DNA from: Oceanibaculum nanhaiense
Lineage (GTDB): Bacteria; Pseudomonadota; Alphaproteobacteria; Oceanibaculales; Oceanibaculaceae
DNA length: 64,000 nt
Reading direction: 5' to 3'
NCBI RefSeq assembly: GCF_002148795.1
Contig: NZ_MPOB01000005.1
Coordinates: 239,023-303,022, forward strand
The first letter of the stretch is position 1. Every line of letters begins with the position of its first letter. The notes beneath the pieces are model-generated. The model was given only the letters and a program-made list of their open reading frames with translations, was not told where the DNA came from and did not search any database. This document shows, piece after piece, positions 18,172-26,689 of the stretch. The translations under genes were made by a program, and so were the position numbers.

Positions 18172-19236
18172 GTGGCGAAGATCGTGATCGAGTGTCTGCC
18201 GGTGAGCGAAGCGCCGGTCGCCTTGCCGCCGGGGGCGGACCCGCAGCATCTCTACCTCGTGTTCATCGACGACGACGGCAATGAGCAGGTGATCCGCGGC
18301 GACGGCCCGACCGGCATCATCGAGACCCAGGCCGGTATCCCGCTCTCCGAGAGCAAGGACGCGCGCGGCACCGCCACGCCGGAGGAGCGCAACCAGGCGG
18401 ATGTTGAGCTGATGGGGCGCGACCCGGGCGAGGTCTGGGCCACCATGGTGGAGCACGCCAAGGCCATCGCCGCGGCGGAGGTTCCCTATCGCTTCTACGA
18501 GAACGCGCAGAACAGCAATTCGGTCGTGTCCTCCTCGCTGAATTCGGTCGGCATCGACATCGATTTGAACATGCCGGCGGGAAAGAACAATGATCAGGGC
18601 CACTTCACCGGCATCGAGAACAAGATCGACGCGGTCACGCCGCCTGCCGTGAACTGGACGTTCCAGATGACCGACGATATCCGCCTGCTGCGGGCCGGGG
18701 CCGGCAACGACACCATCACCGGCACGGAGGGCAACGACTCGATCTATGGCGGCGAGGGCAGCGATTCGGTCTTTGCCGGACTGGGGCATGATCTGCTGGA
18801 TCTGACAGGAACCACGGCAGCCAACATCCTGAACGGCGGCAACAATGCCGACACCATCCTGGGCGGCGCTGGCGGCGACGAGCTGCGCGGCGGCAAGGGG
18901 CTGGACAGCATCGTCGGCGGCGCCGGCGACGACACCATCTTCTCCGGCCTCGGCAAGGACACGCTGACCGGCGGCGACGGCGCCGACATCTTCGTGCTGC
19001 GCGGCTTCGATGCCCGTTATCCGGGGGCGGTCCTGGAACCGACCGTGACCGACTTCGAGACCGGCGTTGACCAGATCGCGATCCAGGGCGTCAGCGAAGC
19101 CGAGATCGCCGCAGCCCTGCTGGAGCAGGAGACCGTGGACGGGAACGTGCAGTTCACCATCGTTGGCGCGACGGTCACCGTGATGGGGGTTTCCAGCCTG
19201 ACCACGGACAATGTCATCGTGGCGGATTTCGTATAG
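18172..19236 (+). CDS. RTX calcium-binding protein, predicted type I secretion substrate
   Basis: A 354-residue protein starting at GTG with AAGGAGGGAG just upstream. Residues 1-165 are a non-repeat domain that I do not recognise; it contains N-S-N-S-V-V-S-S-S-L-N-S-V-G near residue 120. Residues about 176-280 hold glycine-rich RTX nonapeptides (A-G-N-D-T-I-T-G, Y-G-G-E-G-S-D-S and similar). The last 115 residues, from G-G-K-G-L-D-S-I to the end, align closely with residues 87-202 of the S-layer-like protein at 12823. The exporter genes start 148 bases downstream. No Sec signal is present. Its function outside the cell is unknown. Confidence 0.85.
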   Translation: MAKIVIECLPVSEAPVALPPGADPQHLYLVFIDDDGNEQVIRGDGPTGIIETQAGIPLSESKDARGTATPEERNQADVELMGRDPGEVWATMVEHAKAIAAAEVPYRFYENAQNSNSVVSSSLNSVGIDIDLNMPAGKNNDQGHFTGIENKIDAVTPPAVNWTFQMTDDIRLLRAGAGNDTITGTEGNDSIYGGEGSDSVFAGLGHDLLDLTGTTAANILNGGNNADTILGGAGGDELRGGKGLDSIVGGAGDDTIFSGLGKDTLTGGDGADIFVLRGFDARYPGAVLEPTVTDFETGVDQIAIQGVSEAEIAAALLEQETVDGNVQFTIVGATVTVMGVSSLTTDNVIVADFV

Positions 19237-19384
19237 CGGGGGCCGTATTCCCCGCGTCTGCGACCTGACGCCGCGCATCGCTTTACGCCTACCGGCTGCT
19301 CGGTTATAAACTCACTGTACTTCCGCGGGGCAGCCGGCCTTAATGCGCGGCGCGCGGCCACAGCAACGAAGCGAATCACTCAGA

Positions 19385-21196
19385 ATGCAGACAGCGAGAT
19401 CCGAAGCGGGCGCGGCGATCCAGCAATGCCGCGGCATGCTCTTGGCCACGGCGGTTTTCAGCTTTTTCGTGAACCTACTGCAGCTCGTTGCGCCGCTGTT
19501 CATGCTCCAGGTCTATGACCGTGTGCTGCAGAGCCGCAGCGGCGAGACGCTGGTGGCGCTGGTTGTCATCGCGGTCGTGCTGCTGATCGTCATGGGCCTG
19601 CTGGAGGCGATCCGCAGCCGGGTGCTGGTGCGCATGGGCGCGCGCATCGATCAATTGATGGGCGGCCGGCTGTTGCAGGCGTTGCTGGAGATCACCAACC
19701 GCAGCGGCCGCGGCCAGGAAAGCCAGGTGCTGCGCGACCTCGACACGCTGCGCAATTTCATGACGACCAGCGGTATCTTCGCGCTGTTCGACGCGCCCTG
19801 GGTGCCGGTCTTCATCTTCGTCATGTTCCTGTTCCACCCGATGATCGGCGCGGTCGGCGTGGCTGGCGCGGTCATCCTGTTCGCGCTGGCGCTGGCGACG
19901 GAGCTGCGCACCCGCGACCCGCTGCGCCTGGCCAGCATGTATGCCTCGCGCGCGAATGATTTCGCCGAAACCAGCCGGCGCAATGCCGAAGTGGTGCAGT
20001 CGCTGGGCATGATCGGCGGCGTGCGGCGCAAATGGCAGGGCATGCACGATGCGGCGCTGTCGTTGCAGTCGATCGCCAGCGACCGGGCCGGCTCCATCAC
20101 GGGCGCCAGCCGAGCCTTCCGTTTCACGCTGCAGGTCGCCATCCTGGCGGTCGGTGCCTATTACGTTCTGCAGCACGAGATTACGCCAGGCGTGATGATC
20201 GCCGGCTCGATCATCATGGGCCGGGCATTGGCTCCGGTCGAGCAGGCGATCGGCGTGTGGCGCCAGTTCATCCAGTCGCGTTCCGCCTATGACAGGATCA
20301 AGACGCTGCTTGCCAAGGCGCCGCCGAAGCAGCCCTCGATGCCACTGCCGGCCCCCAAGGGCAAGCTGCTGGTGGACAAGGTTGTGTTCGGTCATCCCGG
20401 TGGCAAACCGGTGCTGAAGGGCGTGTCCTTCTCGCTGGAGCCGGGCGAGAGTGTCGGCATTATCGGACCGTCCGCTGCCGGCAAATCGACGCTGGCGCGC
20501 ATCCTGGCCGGGGCCTGGCTGCCGGCTGCCGGCAGCGTGCGGCTCGACGGTGTCGATCTCGCCACCTGGGACCGCGAGGATGCCGGCCAGTATGTCGGCT
20601 ACCTGCCGCAGGATGTGGAGCTGTTCGGCGGCACGGTGAAGGAGAATATCGCCCGCTTCCAGGACGCCGAGCCGGAGCAGATCATCGAGGCCGCGCGCAA
20701 GGCCGATGTGCACGAGATGGTGCTTCAGCTTCCCAAGGGCTATGAGACGGAGATCGGCGAAAGCGGCTCCTCGCTCTCGGGCGGCCAGCGCCAGCGCCTG
20801 GGTCTCGCCCGCGCGCTGTTCGGCAACCCGCGCTTTCTGGTGCTGGACGAGCCCAACTCCAATCTCGACAGCGATGGCGAGGAGGCGCTGCGTCAGACCA
20901 TCCTGCAGCTGAAGGCGGAAGGTGTGACGGTCGTGGTCATCGCCCATCGCCCCAGCATCCTGTCGGTGGTCGATAAGGTGCTGTTCCTGCGTGACGGCCT
21001 GCCGGAAATGTTCGGTCCGCGTGCCGATGTGCTGGCGCGCCTGACCCGCCCGGTGGCCGGTGGCGGGCAACCCGCCATGTCCACGGCAGGCGGGCGTCCG
21101 TCCGCACGGCCGCGCATCGCGTCCACCGACAAGAAGGGCGACGATGTCGCCCCGTCCGACGACGCGGCAAAGCCCGCCAGCGGCGACGGCAACTAG
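19385..21196 (+). CDS. Type I secretion ABC transporter, permease-ATPase (PrtD/RsaD type)
   Basis: Inner-membrane exporter of the PrtD group, which lacks the C39-like domain of HlyB. Several membrane segments lie in residues 15-290, beginning F-S-F-F-V-N-L-L-Q-L-V-A-P and including D-A-P-W-V-P-V-F. The nucleotide-binding domain has Walker A G-P-S-A-A-G-K-S-T, signature L-S-G-G-Q-R-Q-R and Walker B F-L-V-L-D-E-P-N-S-N-L-D. A charged tail of about 50 residues follows. I chose ATG 19385 (603 residues); ATG 19343 is in frame and would add 14. Neither has a good ribosome site. The RTX proteins on both sides are its likely substrates. Confidence 0.93.
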   Translation: MQTARSEAGAAIQQCRGMLLATAVFSFFVNLLQLVAPLFMLQVYDRVLQSRSGETLVALVVIAVVLLIVMGLLEAIRSRVLVRMGARIDQLMGGRLLQALLEITNRSGRGQESQVLRDLDTLRNFMTTSGIFALFDAPWVPVFIFVMFLFHPMIGAVGVAGAVILFALALATELRTRDPLRLASMYASRANDFAETSRRNAEVVQSLGMIGGVRRKWQGMHDAALSLQSIASDRAGSITGASRAFRFTLQVAILAVGAYYVLQHEITPGVMIAGSIIMGRALAPVEQAIGVWRQFIQSRSAYDRIKTLLAKAPPKQPSMPLPAPKGKLLVDKVVFGHPGGKPVLKGVSFSLEPGESVGIIGPSAAGKSTLARILAGAWLPAAGSVRLDGVDLATWDREDAGQYVGYLPQDVELFGGTVKENIARFQDAEPEQIIEAARKADVHEMVLQLPKGYETEIGESGSSLSGGQRQRLGLARALFGNPRFLVLDEPNSNLDSDGEEALRQTILQLKAEGVTVVVIAHRPSILSVVDKVLFLRDGLPEMFGPRADVLARLTRPVAGGGQPAMSTAGGRPSARPRIASTDKKGDDVAPSDDAAKPASGDGN

Positions 21197-21217
21197 CGCA
21201 ACCGGAAAGTTCTGAAC

Positions 21218-22579
21218 ATGTCTTTGCCCCAAATCGCTTCCGGTAAGGCTCTCAACGCAAAGAGCAAGACAGCCGCGCAGCCCTTCCCCGAGCTACAGAC
21301 CCATGCGCGCGGCCCGATCATGGCCGGCATGATCATCATCGCCGTGATGTTCGGTGGCTTTGGTATCTGGTCCGGGGTTGCCCAGCTTGACAGCGCCGTG
21401 GTCGCTGGCGGCGTGGTGTCCGTCGACGGGCAGCGCAAGGCGATCCAGCATCTTGAAGGCGGCATTGTCGCCGATATTCTGGTGGCCGATGGCGACAAGG
21501 TGGAGAAGGATCAGGTGCTGGTGCGCCTCGATCCGGTCAGGCCGCGCGCCAATTTGCAGATCGTGCGCGGCCAGCTTGACGCGGCCATGGCGCTGGAAGC
21601 GCGGCTGACGGCGGAGCGGACGGGCGCCGAGGGGATCGATTTCCCGCCAATGCTGCTCGACCGTTTGACCGAATCCGAGGTGGCGGACGCGGTGCAGGGG
21701 CAGATCATCCTGTTCGAGGCCCGCCGGGAAGCCCTGAAAGGGCAGACCGAAGTTCTGGAAAGCCGGATTCTCCAGCTTCAGGAGGAAATCAGAGGGCTGA
21801 CCGCGGAACGCGCGGCGAACGGCCGTCAGATGGCGATCCTGAAGGACGAAATCTCAGGCATCCAGGATCTGGTGGGGCGCGGTCTCGTCGCGCGCCCGCG
21901 TCTGCTTGCCCTGCAGCGTGCGGTCGCCGATCTGGAGGGCGAGAATGCCCGCCTGAGCGGCAATATCGCCCGCCAGCAGCAGGCGATTGGCGAGTCCCGG
22001 CTGCAGATCATCTCGATTCAGAATCAGTTCCGCGAGGATGTGGCGAACCGGCACCGTGAGGTCCAGTCGCAGATTTTCGACCTGCGCGAACGCTACACGG
22101 CAGCCCGTGACATTGTGGACCGGATCGAGCTGCGTGCCCCGCACGCCGGGTATGTCGTTAGTCTGAAGGTGCACACCATCGGCGGTATCGTCCGGCCGGG
22201 TGAGACCATGATGGAAATCGTTCCGAGCGGCGAGGAACTGGTGCTGGAAGCCCAGGTGCGGCCGGAGGATATCGACAATGTCACGGTCGGCCAGGAAGCC
22301 GATGTCATGCTGACCGCCTTCAAGATGCGCAACACGCCGAATGTTCCGGGCGAGGTGGTAACGGTGTCTGCCGACCGGCTGGTGGATGAACGCTCGGGCG
22401 CGCCCTATTATCTGGCGAAAGTCCGCATCAACAAGGCGGAGCTGGACAAGCTGGAGCATGTCGAACTGCAGCCCGGCATGCCGGCCGAGATTTTCATCAA
22501 GACCGGACTGCGCAGCCCGCTCAACTACATGCTGGAACCGCTGATCGAAAGCGTTAACCGGGCCTTCCGGGAGCCGTAA
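21218..22579 (+). CDS. HlyD-family type I secretion membrane-fusion protein (PrtE/RsaE type)
   Basis: Periplasmic adaptor linking the ABC exporter to an outer-membrane channel. A short cytoplasmic N-terminus is followed by one membrane segment (about residues 31-52). A lipoyl half-motif Q-H-L-E-G-G-I-V-A-D-I-L-V comes next. A long helical hairpin (about 105-300) is broken by G-L-V-A-R-P-R-L-L-A-L. The C-terminal beta domain has L-R-A-P-H-A-G-Y-V and G-E-T-M-M-E-I-V-P, and a hydrophobic P-G-M-P-A-E-I-F-I-K-T-G-L-R. At 453 residues it is typical. It follows the ABC gene by 21 bases. No TolC homologue is next to it, so the outer-membrane channel must be encoded elsewhere. Confidence 0.93.
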   Translation: MSLPQIASGKALNAKSKTAAQPFPELQTHARGPIMAGMIIIAVMFGGFGIWSGVAQLDSAVVAGGVVSVDGQRKAIQHLEGGIVADILVADGDKVEKDQVLVRLDPVRPRANLQIVRGQLDAAMALEARLTAERTGAEGIDFPPMLLDRLTESEVADAVQGQIILFEARREALKGQTEVLESRILQLQEEIRGLTAERAANGRQMAILKDEISGIQDLVGRGLVARPRLLALQRAVADLEGENARLSGNIARQQQAIGESRLQIISIQNQFREDVANRHREVQSQIFDLRERYTAARDIVDRIELRAPHAGYVVSLKVHTIGGIVRPGETMMEIVPSGEELVLEAQVRPEDIDNVTVGQEADVMLTAFKMRNTPNVPGEVVTVSADRLVDERSGAPYYLAKVRINKAELDKLEHVELQPGMPAEIFIKTGLRSPLNYMLEPLIESVNRAFREP

Positions 22580-22586
22580 GCCCTGC

Positions 22587-23855
22587 TCAGGACGTCGTGA
22601 GCGCCGGAGACTTTCCGGCCGCCAGATCGAGGTCCGGTTTCCTGCCGGCGATCAGCGTCTCGATCAGGCCAAGCTGTGCCGGCAGGCAGATGCTGTGCAG
22701 GTCGTAGCGATCGATGATGCTCTGGCGCGCGGCCCGGCGCAGATCGGCCATCCTGTCGGGATGGTCCAGCACCCGGTCCACCGCGTCGGCGATGCCGGTG
22801 GCCGAGAAGAAATCCACCAGCAGCCCGTTCCGGCCATCCTCAATCGCTTCCATCACCGGACGGGTGGAGGAGCCGATCACCAGGCAACCGGCCGACATCG
22901 CCTCCAGCATCGACCAGGACAGCACGAACGGGTAGGTCAGATAGACATGCGCCGAGGATAGCTGCAGCACCTTCACGAAGCTGGAATAGGGGATGCGCCC
23001 CAGGAAATGGACCCGGTCCGGGTCGATCTTCACTTCCTTCAGCAGTTCCTCGCGATAGGTCTTGCCGTCGGGCAGCCGGCGCCCGTAGGACACGTCATCG
23101 CCGCCGACCATGAGGAAATGCGCCTTGGGCCGGCGCCGGCACATTTCCTCCAGCGCCTTCATATAGACGTGGAAGCCGCGATAGGGCTCCAGATTGCGCG
23201 ACACATAGGTGATCACCTCGTCATCGCGGCCGAGCGTCACGCCATTGGGCAGGGTGACCCGGATATCAGGCTTCGGCGTCAGCAGCGCGGTGTCCACGCC
23301 GTCATGGGTGACGGATATCTTCGGCTGATAGACGGCCGGATGCACCTCGCGCTGCCAGAATGTCGGGCTCATGCCCCAGTCGCAGGAGTCCAGGCTAAGC
23401 AGGTTGACGGTGTTCTTCATCCGCAGCCGGAAATAATCGTCCATCGTGTTGGGGTACATCGGATCGAAGCCGCAATCCGCCCCTTCGGCATGATAGAAGA
23501 ACTCGAAGAAGGCCAGCAGCGGCACATCGGGAAACACATCCTTCACGAACAGCGCCTCGCCCCAGCCCGGATGGGCGCAGATGATGTCCGGCTTCCAGCC
23601 CTTCTCCTTCAGCGCGATCAGCGCCCGTGCCACGGCCTGGCCGTGCAGCACGCCGCTCTCGGTGCCGGTCAGGTAATGATGGATATGCGGATTTGGCTCC
23701 CGGTGCAGCTTGTAGTCGATGCGGCGGATGCCGCTGACGGTATTGCCGTTCGGCTTGGAGATGAAGACGATGTCGTTTTTCGGATCCGCCTTCAGATGCG
23801 TCACCAGATGCTTGTACTGACCTGGGCAATTCTGGTGGATGAACAGGATGCGCAC
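22587..23855 (-). CDS. Glycosyltransferase family 4-like protein
   Basis: A 422-residue GT-B glycosyltransferase. It begins M-R-I-L-F-I-H-Q-N-C-P-G-Q-Y-K-H. It has a Glycos_transf_4-like N-terminal domain with H-P-G-W-G-E and a C-terminal GT1 domain with Y-V-S-R-N-L-E-P-Y-R-G-F, V-H-F-L-G-R-I-P-Y and S-W-S-M-L-E-A-M-S-A-G-C-L-V-I-G. The donor and acceptor are unknown. It is convergent with the secretion operon (7-base gap) and divergent from the XRE regulator. Glycosylation of a secreted surface protein or of the polysaccharide that anchors it is plausible from context only. Confidence 0.88.
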   Translation of the reverse strand: MRILFIHQNCPGQYKHLVTHLKADPKNDIVFISKPNGNTVSGIRRIDYKLHREPNPHIHHYLTGTESGVLHGQAVARALIALKEKGWKPDIICAHPGWGEALFVKDVFPDVPLLAFFEFFYHAEGADCGFDPMYPNTMDDYFRLRMKNTVNLLSLDSCDWGMSPTFWQREVHPAVYQPKISVTHDGVDTALLTPKPDIRVTLPNGVTLGRDDEVITYVSRNLEPYRGFHVYMKALEEMCRRRPKAHFLMVGGDDVSYGRRLPDGKTYREELLKEVKIDPDRVHFLGRIPYSSFVKVLQLSSAHVYLTYPFVLSWSMLEAMSAGCLVIGSSTRPVMEAIEDGRNGLLVDFFSATGIADAVDRVLDHPDRMADLRRAARQSIIDRYDLHSICLPAQLGLIETLIAGRKPDLDLAAGKSPALTTS

Positions 23856-24017
23856 CGCTATCTCTCCTCTTGTGCCGGCCCATCATGCAGGCTGGCGGAA
23901 CTGGCGTGCGCCCTTTGTAGGGTGCCTGTGCCGGTCTGCCAATATGTCTGCGGTTGCCGGTGTAGTGATTTTCTGATAATCGATAGTCTGATTTGTCGTT
24001 ACTTGAGAGCGTGTGCC

Positions 24018-24386
24018 ATGTTAGCGCCGAACCATGCCGGGGGCTCGACCGATTCCAAACTGCTGCGGCAGGAGGCGGGCCAGTGGCTGAAACAACTTCG
24101 CGAATCCCGTAAATTGACCCAGCGTGAGCTGGCCGAGCGGGTCAATATCAACTATTACACCTTCATTTCCCAGATCGAGGCCGGCAAGGGCCGGGTTCCG
24201 CCGGAAAGCTACCAGCTCTGGGCGGATGCGCTGGGCGTGGACCGGGTGGAATTCGTAAAATGCCTGCTGGGCTATTACGATCCCTATACCTATCGCGCCC
24301 TGTTTGGCGATCTCTCGGCTGCGGAAGGCGACATCGTCCCGACGGGCGATTCCGATACCGCGGCGGACGCTGCCCGAGAGGCGTAA
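24018..24386 (+). CDS. XRE-family helix-turn-helix regulator
   Basis: A 122-residue DNA-binding protein. The HTH covers about residues 18-75: W-L-K-Q-L-R-E-S-R-K-L-T-Q-R-E-L-A-E-R, a turn, then Y-T-F-I-S-Q-I-E-A-G-K-G-R-V-P. Next come Y-Q-L-W-A-D-A-L-G-V-D and an acidic tail. The start at ATG 24018 gives a normal domain at the N-terminus; the much longer open frame upstream is the antisense of the glycosyltransferase and is not coding. It lies 146 bases before the third RTX gene and may regulate it or the secretion locus. Confidence 0.88.
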   Translation: MLAPNHAGGSTDSKLLRQEAGQWLKQLRESRKLTQRELAERVNINYYTFISQIEAGKGRVPPESYQLWADALGVDRVEFVKCLLGYYDPYTYRALFGDLSAAEGDIVPTGDSDTAADAAREA

Positions 24387-24532
24387 AGCACAACGCGACC
24401 AGCATGTTCGCGCTGGACGTGACGCGCATATCAGGGTAAGCGTTGGAACCAAGAACGGTGGCCAAGCGTTTGTCCTGATGGGGTTTTGTAAGGCGCTTGA
24501 CCGGAAACGGGATTGAAATCGGCAATCGACCC

Positions 24533-25960
24533 ATGACCGCACAGATCATACCTTTTTCGGCGATCACCCGCCCGGCCCTGGGATGGACCGAGCAGGAAAA
24601 GGCCGATCTGTATCGCTGCATGGAAATGCTGGCGAAAGCCGGCGTGCCGTATGAGGCGACCCTCGGCGTGAGCGACGAGGGCGACCCCTGGCTGGTTTTC
24701 GAAAATCCGGAGACTGACGAGGTTGCCGTCCATATCGCGCGCATCGGCAATGATTTCATCGCCTACAGCGAGCCCACCGACGAATTGCTCCGGGGCAGCG
24801 ATTTCCGCGACCTGCTGAACCAGATGGTGGCGGTGCGGCGCCAGGAAGCCGCGATGTCCACCAGCAATGTCTATCACCTGGTGGCCAACGCGGTCACCGG
24901 TTTCGCGATCTTCGTGGCCACCGCGCTTATGGCCACGGATGAGGCGCGCGCCGATCAGATCGCGATGCTGATCGTGAACATGCTTGGCAGCGGCGCAGCG
25001 CCTTCCGAGGAGGATAATGACGATGCCCGCCCGGCGGGTGACCCCTCGGCGCTGATTGGCAGCCACGGCAAAGAGGATATGGCTGCGTCTGATGCCGCAG
25101 GCCCCGATGACGCGGACTCCGACCAGGACGCGGCGGCACGCCAGAAGCCGCCCAGCGTCGAGAATGACGACGCCGATGGCCCGACCATCGCTGACGGGGC
25201 AAATGATCCGGAATCGGCCGATCTGGGCGCGGCGGCACTGGCCCTGCTCAATGCTGCGACGACCGGCGAGGAGACGGTGACCGGGATCATCGTTTCCGGA
25301 ACGGCGGGCGACGATACGCTGCGGGGCGGGGACGGCGACGATCTGCTGACCGGCGGTGCCGGCAAGGATGTGCTGTATGGCGGTGCCGGTAATGACACGA
25401 TCTTTGGCGGCAGCGGTAATGACACCCTGTTCGGCGAGGACGGGGATGACCGGCTGTATGGTGGCGATGGCGACGACTGGCTCGATGGCGGCACCGGGAA
25501 TGACACGCTCGCCGGCGGGGCCGGTAACGACACGCTGTCGGGCGGGGATGGTGACGATCTGTTGCAGGGCGGCGCTGGCAATGATCTGCTGATCGGCGGT
25601 GCCGGGAACGATACGCTGGAAGGCGGTGCCGGCAATGACACGCTGACCGGCGGGTCGGGGAACAATATCCTCAACGGTGGCGGTGGCGACGATGTGCTGA
25701 TCCATATCGGCTATGGCGATCTTGCCGGCAATGACACGCTGATCGGCGGCAGCGGCTCCAACCAGTTCGTGCTGCTGGGCGCGCATAACGTGGTTATCGT
25801 CGATTACGAGATGGGCGTCGATGCGCTGGTGATCAGCGGCTACACGATCGAAAGCGCCCAGAATCTCGGAGAGGGACTGAAAAATCTGTTCGCCAGCGAG
25901 GAGATCGCCGAACTCGTGCTGGCCGGGCTTCCGCCGGAAGTGGTGGAAGGCCTGTTCTGA
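24533..25960 (+). CDS. RTX protein with novel N-terminal domain and predicted membrane segment
   Basis: A 475-residue protein. Residues 1-75 form a compact domain I cannot assign ([10 protein letters not shown], then [10 protein letters not shown]). Residues about 112-140 are hydrophobic ([15 protein letters not shown]), a possible transmembrane helix, unusual for an RTX exoprotein. An acidic linker of about 110 residues follows. Then come roughly sixteen GGxGxDxxx nonapeptides (about 258-405) and a hydrophobic tail. The long repeat array implies calcium-dependent folding outside the cell, but the membrane segment raises the chance that it stays attached to the cell. The in-frame start at 24497 would add only 12 atypical residues. 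Confidence 0.82.
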   Translation: MTAQIIPFSAITRPALGWTEQEKADLYRCMEMLAKAGVPYEATLGVSDEGDPWLVFENPETDEVAVHIARIGNDFIAYSEPTDELLRGSDFRDLLNQMVAVRRQEAAMSTSNVYHLVANAVTGFAIFVATALMATDEARADQIAMLIVNMLGSGAAPSEEDNDDARPAGDPSALIGSHGKEDMAASDAAGPDDADSDQDAAARQKPPSVENDDADGPTIADGANDPESADLGAAALALLNAATTGEETVTGIIVSGTAGDDTLRGGDGDDLLTGGAGKDVLYGGAGNDTIFGGSGNDTLFGEDGDDRLYGGDGDDWLDGGTGNDTLAGGAGNDTLSGGDGDDLLQGGAGNDLLIGGAGNDTLEGGAGNDTLTGGSGNNILNGGGGDDVLIHIGYGDLAGNDTLIGGSGSNQFVLLGAHNVVIVDYEMGVDALVISGYTIESAQNLGEGLKNLFASEEIAELVLAGLPPEVVEGLF

Positions 25961-26004
25961 CCGACCGCTGCCGCCACGCGGCTGACGTCCTTGCGTTTAC
26001 AGAC

Positions 26005-26033
26005 GGCCCGGAGAAATCCGGGCCTTTTCTTTT
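26005..26033 (+). terminator. Rho-independent terminator after the third RTX gene
   Basis: GGCCCGG at 26005-26011 pairs with CCGGGCC at 26018-26024 across AGAAAT, followed by TTTTCTTTT. It lies about 45 bases after the RTX stop codon and closes the surface/secretion locus on the right. Confidence 0.9.
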
Positions 26034-26167
26034 CTGGCGATCACTTGCCGCCTGCAATTTTTTCGAAATTGATATGGGTCAATTCGGTTGATTTCCAAAT
26101 CGCCTAACTGTAACCCAGTTGGTGAGGCCTCACTAATTAAACTCTGTTTTCGTAGATAAAGTGAAAA

Positions 26168-26689
26168 ATGTCTGCAAAAATCACTCCAACGGGCCGGGCT
26201 GTAAGCTTCGACGAGAACGAGTTTATAGTCTCCAAGACCGATATGCGTGGACGGATTACTTACTGTAACGATGTATTCGTCAGGGTATCCGGCTATTCCG
26301 AAGCAGAGCTGCTGGATGCCCCCCACAGTCTGATCCGTCATCCCGACATGCCGCGCTGCGTTTTCAAATTCCTGTGGGATCGCATTTCGGCCGGCCATGA
26401 AGTGTTCGCCTATGTGGTGAACCTGGCCAAGACCGGCGACCATTACTGGGTACTGGCGCATGTGACGCCGACCCGGGACGCCACCGGCAAGATCGTTGCC
26501 TACCATTCCAATCGCCGGGTGCCGGATGCGGCGGCTGTCGCGGCCATCGAACCGATCTATCGCGAATTGCGGCAGGTCGAGGAACAGGCTGCCGATCGCA
26601 AGCAGGGCATGAACCAGGCTTATGAAGCGCTGACGGAAAAGTTGCGGAGCATCGGTAAGAGCTATGACGAATTCGTTCTCTCCCTCTAG
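26168..26689 (+). CDS. Aer-like PAS sensor protein
   Basis: A 173-residue protein with one PAS domain (about residues 12-120). It matches the FAD-binding PAS of the E. coli aerotaxis receptor Aer in several blocks: I-T-Y-C-N-D-V-F-V-R-V-S-G-Y, L-I-R-H-P-D-M-P and K-T-G-D-H-Y-W-V. The rest is a helical tail (about 125-173). It has no membrane segment. Its last 26 bases overlap the start of the chemoreceptor gene, so the two are translated together. The likely role is redox or oxygen sensing for the partner receptor. Confidence 0.9.
   Translation: MSAKITPTGRAVSFDENEFIVSKTDMRGRITYCNDVFVRVSGYSEAELLDAPHSLIRHPDMPRCVFKFLWDRISAGHEVFAYVVNLAKTGDHYWVLAHVTPTRDATGKIVAYHSNRRVPDAAAVAAIEPIYRELRQVEEQAADRKQGMNQAYEALTEKLRSIGKSYDEFVLSL

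Noticed and set aside
23007-24017. Upstream extension of the XRE frame
   Set aside because: It is antisense to the glycosyltransferase gene; the HTH domain begins normally from ATG 24018.
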